Shown: positions 1 through 9,040, numbered from the stretch's first letter. The stretch: DNA of 51,432 bases from Planctomycetota bacterium (GCA_027618475.1 JAQCEJ010000032.1:1-51432); one strand, 5' to 3'. Numbers and translations are program-made. Notes: generated from the sequence alone by a model not told the origin.

Positions 1-281
1 TGAAACAACGATGCACGAGAGCGCAACGGCGAGGGGTAAAGGACTGAATTTTCTCGGTTTTTCAGGGCTGGGCGCAACTGCGTCCGGGATGGTGTCGGGG
101 TGACGAAGGGCGTAACCGAATTCGCGAAAGGAGGGACGATGAAACGTCCGTGCGGAATGAGCAACTCAACGATGTGCGCCACATCCTCGGTGTTCGCGCT
201 CGCCCCTCACCCGGCGGCTGCGCCGCCACCCTCTCCCGACGGGAGAGGGTTTTGATGGAACGGCTTCTCTGGTTCTCGATT
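1..281. other. Gene-free left edge of window
   Basis: No convincing coding sequence lies here; the open frames on both strands are shadows or run through repeat DNA. The only structure I can support is the double hairpin at 205-253, immediately downstream of the dipeptidase stop codon. The rest shows nothing recognisable. Confidence 0.6.
205..253 (+). repeat. REP-like double hairpin, complete copy
   Basis: Two adjacent perfect stems are visible. GGCGGC/GCCGCC (213-218 with 222-227) has a 3-nt loop, and CCCTCTCCC/GGGAGAGGG (229-237 with 241-249) has a GAC loop, followed by TTTT. The second stem plus T-run resembles an intrinsic terminator reading rightward, but no gene reads into it from the left inside the window. 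A related, decayed copy lies at 2214-2250, so this is better read as an interspersed palindromic repeat of the CCCTCACCCG...CCCTCTCCC type, which is common in planctomycete and proteobacterial intergenic regions. Confidence 0.75.
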
Positions 282-1346
282 TTACTTCCACGCCCGGCGG
301 AAGAATTCGATGAAGTTCTTGCACATGATCCCTTCGATGTCCGTCTGGCTGTAGCCTCGCTTCTCGAGAATCTCGGCGACTTTGTATACGTCGGCGATCG
401 TATCGAGATCTTTCGGCGACTGCTCTTTGCCGAAGCCTCCATCGAGGTCAGAGCCGATGCCGCAGTGCTTGGCATTGCCGGCGAGCTGGCAAATGTGGTC
501 GATGTGGTTGACCAGTTTTTCGAGCGTGACATCCGTCTCTTCGGGTTTGGTCACGCCGATCGTCCAGCCGGGGGCGATCATCCACGCGTCGAAGACCGCA
601 CCAATAACGGCACCGCGTTTGATCAGTTCCTTGAGCTGGTCGTCATCGAACTGACGGTCGTTGGGGGTGATCGCCCGGCAATTGTGATGGCTGGCAATGA
701 CCGGGCCGTCGTAAATTTCTAACGCCTCCCAGAACGATTGATCGGCGAGATGCGTGACGTCGAGCAGCATGCCGACACGTTGCATTTCTTTAATCAACTC
801 GCGGCCTTCGGCGTTAAGGCCCCCTTCGCTGCCGGTGCCATAGCAGTACGGTCCGGGGCCGTAGTGAGCCGGGCCGAGCAGTCGCAGTCCCGCGTTGTAC
901 CATTCTTCGATCTGCTGCGGATAGAGAATTCCAGGGCTTCCCTCCATGCTGAGGATGTAGCCGATCGGCTGATCCCCTTTGGGATTGGCCTCCCACTCGG
1001 CGACGTGGGCATCGAGCGTTTTGCGGTCGGGGATGGCGCGAATCGCCCCTCGTTTTTCCATCGCGCGGTAGTAGGCGAGTTGACCGTGACACGCCGCATA
1101 AGCCGCTTCTCGCGATTGATAATGCGTGAGAGGTTTGTTCTTGCGATGCAACCGGGGCAACAACGTGCTGATCGTGATGCCGATTCCCCCTTTGCGAAGT
1201 TCGGGCCAGGTGACGGTGCAGTCGCCGGGGACGATGCCGGGGAATTGCCGTTCGAATTTTCGCAACTCGTCAACGGTGAGCATGAGGTCGCGGTTCCATT
1301 CGACGGCATTCCAGGCCATATCGAGGTGGGCATCAAAGATGAGCAT
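282..1346 (-). CDS. Membrane dipeptidase, peptidase M19 family
   Basis: A 354-residue zinc dipeptidase of the renal-dipeptidase (M19) family, which hydrolyses dipeptides with broad side-chain tolerance. The TIM-barrel metal motifs are all present: HxD at residues 7-9 (DAHLD), the bridging Glu near 135 (SMEGSPG), His near 199 (THLAD), the SHHNCRA motif near 219-225, and the late Asp in GSDLDGG near 300. The open frame extends 63 codons further upstream, but I chose the ATG at 1346 because the family begins right before the HxD motif and an AAGGA lies just upstream. No signal peptide is seen, so the enzyme is probably cytoplasmic. It is a single-gene unit; the next gene upstream on the same strand, DUF423, ends 154 nt away. 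Confidence 0.92.
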   Translation of the reverse strand: MLIFDAHLDMAWNAVEWNRDLMLTVDELRKFERQFPGIVPGDCTVTWPELRKGGIGITISTLLPRLHRKNKPLTHYQSREAAYAACHGQLAYYRAMEKRGAIRAIPDRKTLDAHVAEWEANPKGDQPIGYILSMEGSPGILYPQQIEEWYNAGLRLLGPAHYGPGPYCYGTGSEGGLNAEGRELIKEMQRVGMLLDVTHLADQSFWEALEIYDGPVIASHHNCRAITPNDRQFDDDQLKELIKRGAVIGAVFDAWMIAPGWTIGVTKPEETDVTLEKLVNHIDHICQLAGNAKHCGIGSDLDGGFGKEQSPKDLDTIADVYKVAEILEKRGYSQTDIEGIMCKNFIEFFRRAWK

Positions 1347-1500
1347 GAGCGGGGATCCTTGTGGCGTGATGGAGGCGTATAAATGTGCGGAAGAAATAAT
1401 TCTAAGCGAACGTTTACGAGTTCGCCAGCTTCCCCAAGTCGATTTGCAAAGAGCCGCGACCGTCAGGGAGTGGTCTTTCGCCACGTCATCGTCGGACCGC

Positions 1501-1938
1501 TTACTTCGTGCGCGGCTCTTTTTGCAGTGCCGCAACGGCGAACAGCGCCCAACCGACGATCAGCAGTGTCCCGCCGATGGGGGCGACCATCCCCCATTTG
1601 GTTTCACCGGTGAGCGCGAGGAGGTACAGGCTTCCTGAAAAGAGGAGGATGCCGACGGTGAATGACCATCCGGCGGAGGTTGCCCAGCGGCTTGTTCGTT
1701 GTTGTGTCAGGACTCCTAATGCCAGCAGTGCCAGCGCGTGGTACATCTGATATTCGGCTCCGGTTTTGAAGTCTTGCAGGTACTTCCACGACGCCGGGAC
1801 CGAGAAACCGGCAACGACTTTCGGAGGCATCGACGCATATTGATCGACCATCACTTGATCGAGCCCGTGTGCGGCGAAGGCCCCAAGCACGACCGCGAGT
1901 CCGCCGAAGATGGCACCTGTGATCGTCCACGTTTTCAT
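1501..1938 (-). CDS. DUF423 family membrane protein
   Basis: A 145-residue protein of the DUF423 (YgdD/YwdK-like) family. The N-terminus reads MKTWTITGAIFGGLAVVLGA, followed by FAAHGLDQ, the usual family opening. Four hydrophobic stretches of about 20 residues predict a small polytopic inner-membrane protein. Its function is unknown. The start at 1938 is supported by a GGAGG nine bases upstream; the longer frame to 1983 has no such site. It may be co-transcribed with the dipeptidase downstream. Confidence 0.85.
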   Translation of the reverse strand: MKTWTITGAIFGGLAVVLGAFAAHGLDQVMVDQYASMPPKVVAGFSVPASWKYLQDFKTGAEYQMYHALALLALGVLTQQRTSRWATSAGWSFTVGILLFSGSLYLLALTGETKWGMVAPIGGTLLIVGWALFAVAALQKEPRTK

Positions 1939-2020
1939 GCGATGTTTCCTCCATTTGATGGTACGGTGAGGGGTAGACAGCACAGTAGTCGGGTGAGGGG
2001 TCGGATTAAATGTCTAATGC

Positions 2021-2112
2021 CTACAAGCAGTTTCATAACCCTCTGGACGGCGGATAATTCCGGACAATTTGGACGATTCTTCAGTCGCCAACCGGGTTAT
2101 GAAACCAGTTCT
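2021..2112. repeat. 92-bp palindromic intergenic element, copy 1
   Basis: This matches 46875-46966 at 81 of 92 positions by my manual alignment, without gaps. An outer inverted repeat, TTTCATAACCC (2031-2041) and GGGTTATGAAA (2094-2104), can close a long hairpin. A diverged, shorter third copy lies at 47868-47940. The two long copies keep an open reading frame, but six of the seven differing codons change the amino acid, so protein-level conservation is unlikely. Confidence 0.85.
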
Positions 2113-2115
2113 AAT

Positions 2116-2175
2116 GAAATCCCAATGATTCCATCGGCCTTCCGTCATTTGGTCATTGGGAATTGGGATTTCGTT
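2116..2175. repeat. Imperfect hairpin GAAATCCCAAT/ATTGGGATTTC
   Basis: An 11-base arm near 2116-2126 is complementary to one near 2163-2174. Together they could form a stem with a loop of about 40 nt. It sits directly beside copy 1 of the 92-bp element, and no second copy was seen in the window. Confidence 0.45.
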
Positions 2176-2213
2176 AGGCATTCGTCATTAGGATTTAGGC
2201 ATTCCGAACTCTC

Positions 2214-2250
2214 CTCACCCGGCCGCTGCGCGGCGACCCTCTCCCATCGT
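2214..2250 (+). repeat. REP-like element, decayed copy
   Basis: This shares CTCACCCGG, the central TGC loop and ACCCTCTCCC with the complete copy at 205-253. Its first stem is GCCGC/GCGGC instead of GGCGGC/GCCGCC, so pairing is kept although bases differ. The second stem has lost its right arm (CCCTCTCCC is followed by ATCGTAG). It lies 73 nt upstream of the Ldh-family start. Confidence 0.7.
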
Positions 2251-2322
2251 AGACGACGACGTGGTCTGTGCGGTAGTCTCACGTCAATGTCAAAGGTGTA
2301 CTACCAACGTGTGAGATCATGC

Positions 2323-3429
2323 ATGGCCGACATCGAGTTTCAGATTTTTTCGTGGGAAGCGTTGCACGAATTTGCTGCGCGGGTGCTTCAGTCATTCGGC
2401 GTCCCCGTGGCTGAAGCGAACACGGCGGCGGAAATCCTTTCGCTCAGCGACTTACGGGGGATCGACTCGCATGGCATTGCCCGGCTGCCGGCTTATGTCG
2501 AGATGCTTTCGATCGGACGGATCAATCCCCGACCGAAGTTGAGCATCGTTCGGGAATCGTTATCGACGGCAACCGTCGACGGTGACAACGGATTGGGGTT
2601 GGTGATCGGGCCGCAGGCGTATGCGATAACGATGGATAAAGCCGATCACGCGGGGACGGGCTGGGTCGCGGTGCGAAATTCGAATCATTACGGCATCGCC
2701 GGGTACTATGTCTTGAAGGCACTCGAACGCGATCAGATCGGGTGGGCGATGACGAGCACGACAAAGGTGGTCGCGCCGCTTTGGGGAGCCGAGCGGATGC
2801 TGGGGACGAATCCGATTGCGATCGCATTTCCCGGATTCGAAGAGCCGCCGATCGTCATCGACATGGCGAGCAACCCGGCGGCGTTCGGCAAGATCGAGAT
2901 GGCGATTCGCAAAGGGACGGAGATTCCGGAAGGGTGGGCGATCGATAAAGAGGGGTATCCAACGACCGATCCGCACCAGATGGTTCAGGGAGGAGCGATG
3001 CTTCCTCTGGGCTCCGTGCGGGAACGGGGAGGTCATAAAGGGTATTGTTTGTCGGCGATGGTCGACCTCCTCTGCGGACCATTGAGCGGGGCGAACTGGG
3101 GGCCTTTCACCCCTCCGTTCACCATGCAACATGCTGAGCCGCCGCGTCAGGTGGGAAAAGGACTCGGTCATTTCTTCGGGGCGATGCAAATCGATGCATT
3201 TCGCGATGTCGATGCGTTTAAACGATCGATAGACGATTGGGTTCGGACATTCCGTCGAACGAAACCGGCTCCGGGGACCGATGGACCGATCATCCCCGGC
3301 GATCCGGAACGTCAGGCCGAACGTGAACGACGCGTCGGGGGAATTCCCCTGATTCGACCGGTGATCGATGAGTTGATCGCGGTCTCGAATAAGACAGGCA
3401 TTCCGTTGGACGAGCCGAAGGACCGATGA
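2323..3429 (+). CDS. Ldh family NAD(P)H-dependent oxidoreductase (malate/L-lactate dehydrogenase type 2)
   Basis: A 368-residue member of the type-2 malate/lactate/ureidoglycolate dehydrogenase family. These enzymes reduce 2-oxoacids or oxidise 2-hydroxyacids with NAD(P) and use a fold unrelated to classical LDH. Family motifs are clear: DLRGIDSHGIARLPAY around residues 43-58, with the conserved His at 50, NSNHYGIAGYY around 119-129, and GHKGYCLSAMVDLLCGPLSG in the C-terminal half. The exact substrate cannot be told. The ATG at 2323 fits the family length; an ATG at 2287 would add 12 residues, and neither has a strong ribosome-binding site. It is monocistronic, with a 411-nt gap before flhA. 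Confidence 0.88.
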   Translation: MADIEFQIFSWEALHEFAARVLQSFGVPVAEANTAAEILSLSDLRGIDSHGIARLPAYVEMLSIGRINPRPKLSIVRESLSTATVDGDNGLGLVIGPQAYAITMDKADHAGTGWVAVRNSNHYGIAGYYVLKALERDQIGWAMTSTTKVVAPLWGAERMLGTNPIAIAFPGFEEPPIVIDMASNPAAFGKIEMAIRKGTEIPEGWAIDKEGYPTTDPHQMVQGGAMLPLGSVRERGGHKGYCLSAMVDLLCGPLSGANWGPFTPPFTMQHAEPPRQVGKGLGHFFGAMQIDAFRDVDAFKRSIDDWVRTFRRTKPAPGTDGPIIPGDPERQAERERRVGGIPLIRPVIDELIAVSNKTGIPLDEPKDR

Positions 3430-3840
3430 CGTCACTTTGCAAGAGTTACAAGCGGAGTACTTCGGAACGCGAAACGCCTCAAGTTGAAACGGTTAACGAG
3501 AATAACGAGAGGGGACGGAAATACCATGGTCTTTGTCATCACGATTCGGGCATCGGCGCGACTTAACATTCGACTGGACACAAAAGTTGAGATCGATTAT
3601 TTAGTCGCCTCTGCACAATTCGCTGCACACATCTGATTTCTCACCGTTATTACCCTCCGTTTGATGTCCTACCGACGAATCTAGTCTTTCGACGCTTTTC
3701 GCGTTGCAACTCTCGACTTCAATTGCCGTTAACTCATTTTCAGTCAAGATCGTGCTCTGACGACCGGATGATCTGGTTGCCTCAGCCGCTTGATGTGCCC
3801 GTTACATCGCCTTAATTATATTCATCTTGTGGAGGCATGG
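3430..3840. other. Upstream region of the flagellar cluster
   Basis: This is 411 nt without a credible gene. A weak sigma70-like pair (TTGATG at 3790, 17-nt spacer, TAATTA at 3813) stands just before flhA. I found no recognisable sigma54 (TGGCAC-N5-TTGC) or sigma28 (TAAA-N15-GCCGATAA) promoter here. Confidence 0.5.
3790..3818 (+). promoter_or_regulatory. Candidate promoter of flhA
   Basis: TTGATG at 3790-3795 and TAATTA at 3813-3818 are separated by 17 nt. The predicted start of transcription near 3825 is close to the GGAGG at 3831-3835 and the ATG at 3841. The match to the consensus is moderate. Confidence 0.35.
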
Positions 3841-5952
3841 ATGCCGCCGAGAGATTCCGGGAACGCACTGAAGACTGCCGGTCGATGGCAGGGGTTGATT
3901 TTTCCCCTGTTGATCGTCTCTTCGGTGTTGGTGCTCATCACGCCGCTCCCCCCGTTGATGTTGGACTTGCTGCTGGCATCCAACGTGACAGTGGCGGTTG
4001 TGATCTTGCTGACGACGATTTATGTCGCCCGGCCTCTCGACTTTAACGTCTTCCCCGCTCTGCTGTTGGGCACAACGCTCGCCCGGTTGGTTCTCAATGT
4101 CGCTTCGACACGATTGATTCTTTCGGGAGGAGCGACCGAAAAAATGGATGCCGCCGGCGGGGTGATCGCCGCCTTCGGCGAGTTCGTCGCCGGCGGAAAC
4201 ATCGTGATCGGGATCATCCTCTTCAGTATTCTGGTCATCATTCAGTTTGTGGTGATTACCAAGGGTGCCACGCGTATCAGCGAAGTGGCGGCCCGTTTTG
4301 CCTTAGATGGAATGCCAGGAAAACAGATGGCGATCGACGCCGATCTCAATGCCGGCACGATCAATCAAGAGCAAGCCAAGCAACGACGCCAGGAAGTCAC
4401 GCAGCAAGCCGACTTCTACGGAGCAATGGACGGTGCCAGTAAATTTGTACGCGGCGATGCCATTGCCGGTATCATAATCATGCTCGTCAATATCTTCGGC
4501 GGCCTGTTTATTGGCGTCTTCCAGAATGGATTGGACGTCTCGGAAGCCGCGGCATTGTTCACCAAACTGACGATTGGCGACGGACTTGTGTCACAAGTCC
4601 CGGCGTTCCTGATATCGATCGCAGCAGGCATGATCGTTACGAGGTCGTCGACCGAGAGTCAGCTTTCTCGTGATATGGTCAGTCAGATGTTTCGGCATTC
4701 CGAAGCGATGTTCGTAGCATCGGCGTTTCTGGTGGCCCTCTCACTGACCGGCCTGCCGATGCTACCGATGCTCACATTGGCAACCGCCTGCGGGGTGATC
4801 GGTTTTTCTGTGAAGAGCAAAAACCAGCAACAGCAAGTGATCGCCCGGCAGCAGGAACAGCAGCAGATTCCGAAACCGCCGGAACCGAAACCCGAGGACA
4901 ATTTGCACGTTGATCCGATGGAACTCGAACTCGGCGTCGGCCTGTTAAGGCTTGCCGATCCAAACTCCGGAGGCGACTTGCTCGAACGAATTACGCGGGT
5001 GCGCCATAAGATCGCACAGGAACTCGGCATCATTTTGCCGAAGGTTCGACTGCGCGACAGTATGCGCATCGAGCCGCGGCAGTATCAGATCAAAATTCGC
5101 GATGTCGCCGTCGCGTGGGGAGAAGCGTACCCCGATGCATTACTGGCGATCGACACCGGAGCAACGACAGGAAAAGTCCCCGGGCTTGAAACAGTCGAAC
5201 CGGCGTTCCAGCGACCTGCTCGTTGGATCGAACCAGCCCAGAAAGACCGGGCCGCGATGTTCGGCTACAGCATCGTCGAACCTTCTGCCGTCATCATCAC
5301 ACATCTTACCGAAATCATACGTGAAAACAGCAATCAGCTTTTCACCCGACAGCAGGTGCATCAACTTCTCGATAACCTCAAGCAAACCTCACCTAAAGTG
5401 GTGGACGAACTCATCCCCGATTTGCTCAAGACGTCGCAGGTGCATCAGATACTCAACAACTTATTGCGCGAAAGAGTCCCCATTCGCGACCTCGAAACGA
5501 TTCTGCAAACTCTGGGAGACTTTGCCGACCGCACCAAGGATCTCACGATTCTCACCGAATATGTGCGAAATAACCTGGCTCGCAGCATCTGTCAGCAGTA
5601 TCGCGATCGAAACCGGGTGCTACGTGTCGTCACGCTCGATCCGGGAGTCGAAGACATCCTTTCGTCGGGCATCGAATTCGGAGACCGAGGTTTGACGATC
5701 AAACTCAGCCCCCAGACCGCCGAAACCATCACGCACTCACTTACGCAACAGCTTGAAAAACTTGTCTCGGCAGGATATCCACCGGTCGTACTCTGCAACC
5801 CACAAGTGCGAGCCGGCTTGAAACAAATCACCGCTCCAGCGCTTCCGAAACTTGCCGTCATCAGTCTGAATGAAATCACGCGTGACACCGACGTCGAGTC
5901 GCTGGGACAAGTCGAAATCCCCACACTGCGTAAAACGCCATTGAAAGTCTAG
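3841..5952 (+). CDS. flhA: Flagellar biosynthesis protein FlhA (type III export gate)
   Basis: A 703-residue inner-membrane component of the flagellar type III export apparatus. The N-terminal half carries about eight hydrophobic segments. The FHIPEP signature follows the second of them (RPLDFNVFPALLLGTTLARL, then NVASTRLIL, residues 64-94). The cytoplasmic C-terminal half (from about 370) forms the docking platform for export substrates and chaperones. Between them is a short Gln-rich linker (QQQQVIARQQEQQQ). Length is normal for the family. The ATG at 3841 follows GGAGG at a 5-nt spacing; the frame opens 17 codons earlier without support. It is first of a run with flhF (46 nt later) and flhG. 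flhB is not in the window. Confidence 0.96.
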   Translation: MPPRDSGNALKTAGRWQGLIFPLLIVSSVLVLITPLPPLMLDLLLASNVTVAVVILLTTIYVARPLDFNVFPALLLGTTLARLVLNVASTRLILSGGATEKMDAAGGVIAAFGEFVAGGNIVIGIILFSILVIIQFVVITKGATRISEVAARFALDGMPGKQMAIDADLNAGTINQEQAKQRRQEVTQQADFYGAMDGASKFVRGDAIAGIIIMLVNIFGGLFIGVFQNGLDVSEAAALFTKLTIGDGLVSQVPAFLISIAAGMIVTRSSTESQLSRDMVSQMFRHSEAMFVASAFLVALSLTGLPMLPMLTLATACGVIGFSVKSKNQQQQVIARQQEQQQIPKPPEPKPEDNLHVDPMELELGVGLLRLADPNSGGDLLERITRVRHKIAQELGIILPKVRLRDSMRIEPRQYQIKIRDVAVAWGEAYPDALLAIDTGATTGKVPGLETVEPAFQRPARWIEPAQKDRAAMFGYSIVEPSAVIITHLTEIIRENSNQLFTRQQVHQLLDNLKQTSPKVVDELIPDLLKTSQVHQILNNLLRERVPIRDLETILQTLGDFADRTKDLTILTEYVRNNLARSICQQYRDRNRVLRVVTLDPGVEDILSSGIEFGDRGLTIKLSPQTAETITHSLTQQLEKLVSAGYPPVVLCNPQVRAGLKQITAPALPKLAVISLNEITRDTDVESLGQVEIPTLRKTPLKV

Positions 5953-5998
5953 TCCTTTCCCGTTTTATGAATCGCTGCAACAATCAAGGACCGCATTC

Positions 5999-7492
5999 AT
6001 GACCGAAGTCAGAACCTTTCGCGCACCGAACATGCAGTCGGCACTGGATCTCGTTCGTGCGGAGATGGGGGGCGAGGCCGTCATTCTGCATACGCGCCAA
6101 GTTCCTATTCGCCGCCTGCTCCCCTGGAGCAAGCCGAAAGAAGAAGTCGAAATCACGGCTGGGCTGGATGTTCCCATTCGCTCTCCTGTCGATCGGTCTC
6201 GGCAGCGGTCGGTCGTTACCGACGAATCGAATGCCCGCCCTCCCGTATACGCAATGCCTACTGCGACAAAGAGTTCAACGGCAATCCCTACGAAAAGCAT
6301 CACAAAGAATCGACCTTCTGGGATCCGCTCGGAATCTCCACGGTTGGAACTCCCTGCCACGTCGCCTACGACACCGGGTGGCCTGGGTCACTCGACGGAA
6401 AAACCAAACAGTCCCCCTTATCCTTCAGCACCGGCACAAGCTCTTCGAGGGGGACCATCCGCGCCGAAATCACTTAACGACGCCGTTCCTTCGATCAAAG
6501 CGTCCCCGGAAAAAACCGTTCGGTCGACACCGTCCAAGTCAGGGTTACCGCCCATCACGCAGAGTCGCCCCGCACCATTGCCAAAGGCCGTTCCGTCGGA
6601 TGACCCCAACGTCCTCTTCTCCAATAAACTCGACACACTGCAGAAAATGATCGAAGATCTGGCACGGACGTCACATAAAAGAGCCTCCGCCGAAATTCCA
6701 GCTGAGATGTTTCATCTCTACACACAATTGATTGACGCCGAGGTCGAAGACGAACTCGCCAGAGATTTGATCTTTCGTTTGCCGCGTCACGACCGTTCGG
6801 CTCCATCCGATATGCACGCCGCCCAATCGTTGTTGACCGCAATGGTATCTTCTGAAATTCACTGCGGTTCGGTGATCGCCCCCGATCGCAATCGCCGCAA
6901 GGTGGTCGCCCTGGTAGGGCCGACCGGCGTCGGTAAAACGACGACGATAGCAAAACTAGCTGCCAATTTCCGACTCCGCGACAACATCCGCATGGGACTT
7001 GTCACCGTTGATACGTATCGCATCGCAGCCGTCGAACAATTACGTACATATGCTGAAATTATCGACTTGCCGATGAAGGTCGTGACCAGCCCGTCGGAAA
7101 TGCGGAGAGCACTCGATGAATTGAGCGGTCTCGAACTTGTCCTCATAGACACTGGGGGTCGCAGCCCACGCGACGAAATGAAAATACAGGAACTCAAAAA
7201 TCTGCTCAGCGAAGCAGAGGTTGATGAGGTGCATCTCGTGCTCGGCCTCAACGCCAGCTTACGCAGTCTCGACTCGACGGTAGAGATGTTTCGCCAAGTA
7301 AATGTCAGTTCACTGTTGCTCAGCAAGCTCGACGAGGCTCCCAGTCTGGGAACGATTCTGTCTTTGTCACGAAAATTTCCCTGGCCGATCAGCTATGTCA
7401 CTACCGGACAGGACGTTCCCGACGATATTGAACCGGCTCATCCCGATCGTCTGGCTCGACTGATTCTGGGGCAGGATCGACTGACACCGTAA
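5999..7492 (+). CDS. flhF: Flagellar SRP-type GTPase FlhF
   Basis: A 497-residue SRP-family GTPase that places the flagellum at the pole and helps recruit the first export and basal-body parts. The N-terminal B domain (residues 1-35) has the usual FxAPNMQxALDLVRAEMG opening. A Pro/Ser-rich linker of about 150 residues follows, longer than in well-studied FlhF proteins. The NG domain starts near 205. Its G1 loop is GPTGVGKTTT at 307-316, then DTYRIAAVEQLRTYAEI from 338, G3 DTGGRSPRD from 384 and LSKLDEA near 441-447. The ATG at 5999 has AAGGA upstream. It lies between flhA and flhG, its usual regulatory partner. Confidence 0.95.
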   Translation: MTEVRTFRAPNMQSALDLVRAEMGGEAVILHTRQVPIRRLLPWSKPKEEVEITAGLDVPIRSPVDRSRQRSVVTDESNARPPVYAMPTATKSSTAIPTKSITKNRPSGIRSESPRLELPATSPTTPGGLGHSTEKPNSPPYPSAPAQALRGGPSAPKSLNDAVPSIKASPEKTVRSTPSKSGLPPITQSRPAPLPKAVPSDDPNVLFSNKLDTLQKMIEDLARTSHKRASAEIPAEMFHLYTQLIDAEVEDELARDLIFRLPRHDRSAPSDMHAAQSLLTAMVSSEIHCGSVIAPDRNRRKVVALVGPTGVGKTTTIAKLAANFRLRDNIRMGLVTVDTYRIAAVEQLRTYAEIIDLPMKVVTSPSEMRRALDELSGLELVLIDTGGRSPRDEMKIQELKNLLSEAEVDEVHLVLGLNASLRSLDSTVEMFRQVNVSSLLLSKLDEAPSLGTILSLSRKFPWPISYVTTGQDVPDDIEPAHPDRLARLILGQDRLTP

Positions 7493-7517
7493 AGTCAGAG
7501 CACAGGCATCGGTCTAA

Positions 7518-8669
7518 ATGTTTTTCTTCGCGATCTCTTCTCGGATCACGCCAATGACGCCAGGTAAAATTCAATCGGATGTGGAAACAAACGACTCGAC
7601 GGCATCAGTCTCCGCTCAGACGCGGCTGATGTCTCTCATTTCGTCGTCAACTCCTTCTATTGAATTTGATACGACAGGTACACCGGATCTGCCGGAAACC
7701 CGTCCTGTTTTGAAATCACCAGCCATTTTAGAATTGACGTCGCGCGAATCAAAACCTTCCGAACGACCGGGCGATCGTTTTCGATCTGATCAGGCCGACA
7801 TATTACGTGGAATGATCGAACAGCACTTCCATCCCGTGGAAAAAGCTGAGAACGACCAACTTTCTAATCGGGCTTTCACCATCGCCGTTACCTCCGGTAA
7901 AGGAGGCGTCGGCAAGAGTTTAATCTCACTGAACCTCGCACTGGCAATTGCTCGCGAAGGAGCACGCGTTTGTCTGATCGACGCGAATCTGGGTTTGGGA
8001 AACCTTGATCTGCTATGCGGACTGAACGGCTACTGGAATCTTTCGCACGTCGTTATGGGTTCGCGCAATCTTTCAGACGTCATACTATCGGGACCGGGCG
8101 GTATCGATCTCATCCCCGGTGCCAGCGGCTTAACAGCCCTCGCCGATTGCCCTCCCGCTGCGCAACAAACGTTGCTACGTCAAATGAAGCAGCTCGAAGA
8201 GAGTTACGATGTTCTGATTCTCGATACCGGAACCGGTATTCATTCAGCCGTACGGCGATTCGTGACGGCAGCCGACCTGGTACTCGTCATCACAACAGCA
8301 GAGCCGACAGCGATTGCCGACGCCTACGCCACGATCAAAGCGATTCACGATGACGACGTATCGAGACTGGAGGTACTGGTCAATCAATGTGATGCCGAAT
8401 ACGCACACCGCATCAACGAACGCATCTCCCAGACGGCCAAAATGTTTCTCCACAAGACGGTAGCCGCTGCCGGTTCGATTCCCTTCGATCCGGCAATGGT
8501 CAATACCGTGCTCAGGCGCAGACCGTTGATGGTCGAATCACCGCAAAGCCCTGCCGCTCAATCATTGACACTGCTGGCACGCCGAATGTTGACGCTGAAA
8601 GACGGTCAAATCCGCCGTCCCCACTTTTTTGAGCGAATGTGGAATCGCCTGCTTAACCGTTCCGCCTGA
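7518..8669 (+). CDS. flhG: FlhG/YlxH-type MinD-like ATPase, flagellar number regulator
   Basis: A ParA/MinD-class ATPase of up to 383 residues. The deviant Walker A (GKGGVGKS) lies at 127-134, with CLIDANLGLGNLDLLCG after it and an ILDTGTG Walker B. Before the ATPase core, DQADILR at 91-97 matches the DQAxxLR element by which FlhG stimulates the FlhF GTPase in Bacillus. In the proteins I know that element sits at the extreme N-terminus; here about 90 Ser/Thr/Pro-rich residues precede it. No ribosome-binding site supports 7518, and later ATGs (7554, 7629) are possible, so the start is uncertain. The gene begins 25 nt after flhF. Confidence 0.9.
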   Translation: MFFFAISSRITPMTPGKIQSDVETNDSTASVSAQTRLMSLISSSTPSIEFDTTGTPDLPETRPVLKSPAILELTSRESKPSERPGDRFRSDQADILRGMIEQHFHPVEKAENDQLSNRAFTIAVTSGKGGVGKSLISLNLALAIAREGARVCLIDANLGLGNLDLLCGLNGYWNLSHVVMGSRNLSDVILSGPGGIDLIPGASGLTALADCPPAAQQTLLRQMKQLEESYDVLILDTGTGIHSAVRRFVTAADLVLVITTAEPTAIADAYATIKAIHDDDVSRLEVLVNQCDAEYAHRINERISQTAKMFLHKTVAAAGSIPFDPAMVNTVLRRRPLMVESPQSPAAQSLTLLARRMLTLKDGQIRRPHFFERMWNRLLNRSA

Positions 8670-9040
8670 CATTTCTTCCTTCGAGTACTTCCGTCCTTAT
8701 CATTCCCACCACTTGACCGCGAATTCGTTCTCTTCGTTTCCAGCCTCGTCCCAATACGCCTTTTTGTTCAGTCCATTTTTCCCATGCAGCACACACATTC
8801 ACATACCGCACAGGTTCTGTGCATCGGACCATCGGCACCGGCATTTTTTGCTGATGGCCGCGTTACGAACGGGGGCGATCCCTGTCAGACTTTGTGGATT
8901 GTAAGACATGCGTCAAGTTTTCGGGCGTCACAGCCGATTTTAATGAAACGTCGGCAGACGTGTGTCGCCGATATTTTCAGTCACGACAGCGACACACTGC
9001 TGCATCACTCTCCTCCTACTATGCGTGAGCGAATTTCACT
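8670..9040. other. Gap between flhG and the small membrane protein
   Basis: These 371 nt hold no supported gene, and I see no strong hairpin or promoter. The open frames here lack ribosome-binding sites and family resemblance. Confidence 0.45.

Larger units (their letters stand above)
1939..2322. other. Repeat-filled intergenic region
   Basis: The gap between the divergent DUF423 and Ldh-family genes is packed with repeats. Two GGTGAGGGG fragments lie at about 1963-2000, a 92-bp palindromic element at 2021-2112, and an inverted pair GAAATCCCAAT/ATTGGGATTTC between about 2116 and 2174. A decayed REP-like copy follows at 2214-2250. No promoter stands out. The long open frame through here that joins the Ldh gene is not a credible coding extension. 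Confidence 0.7.

Noticed and set aside
738-1382. Long plus-strand open frame opposite the dipeptidase
   Set aside because: It is a shadow of the M19 gene on the other strand, with no family likeness.
1738-2322. N-terminal extension of the Ldh-family protein
   Set aside because: The extra 195 codons run antisense through DUF423 and then through repeats; the family starts at about 2323.
2560-3435. Long minus-strand open frame opposite the Ldh-family gene
   Set aside because: It is antisense to a clear gene and rich in Arg, as shadow frames usually are.
8629-8904. 91-residue plus-strand frame after flhG
   Set aside because: It overlaps the flhG end, lacks a ribosome-binding site, and is rich in His, Ser, Phe and Cys, as expected of a random frame.
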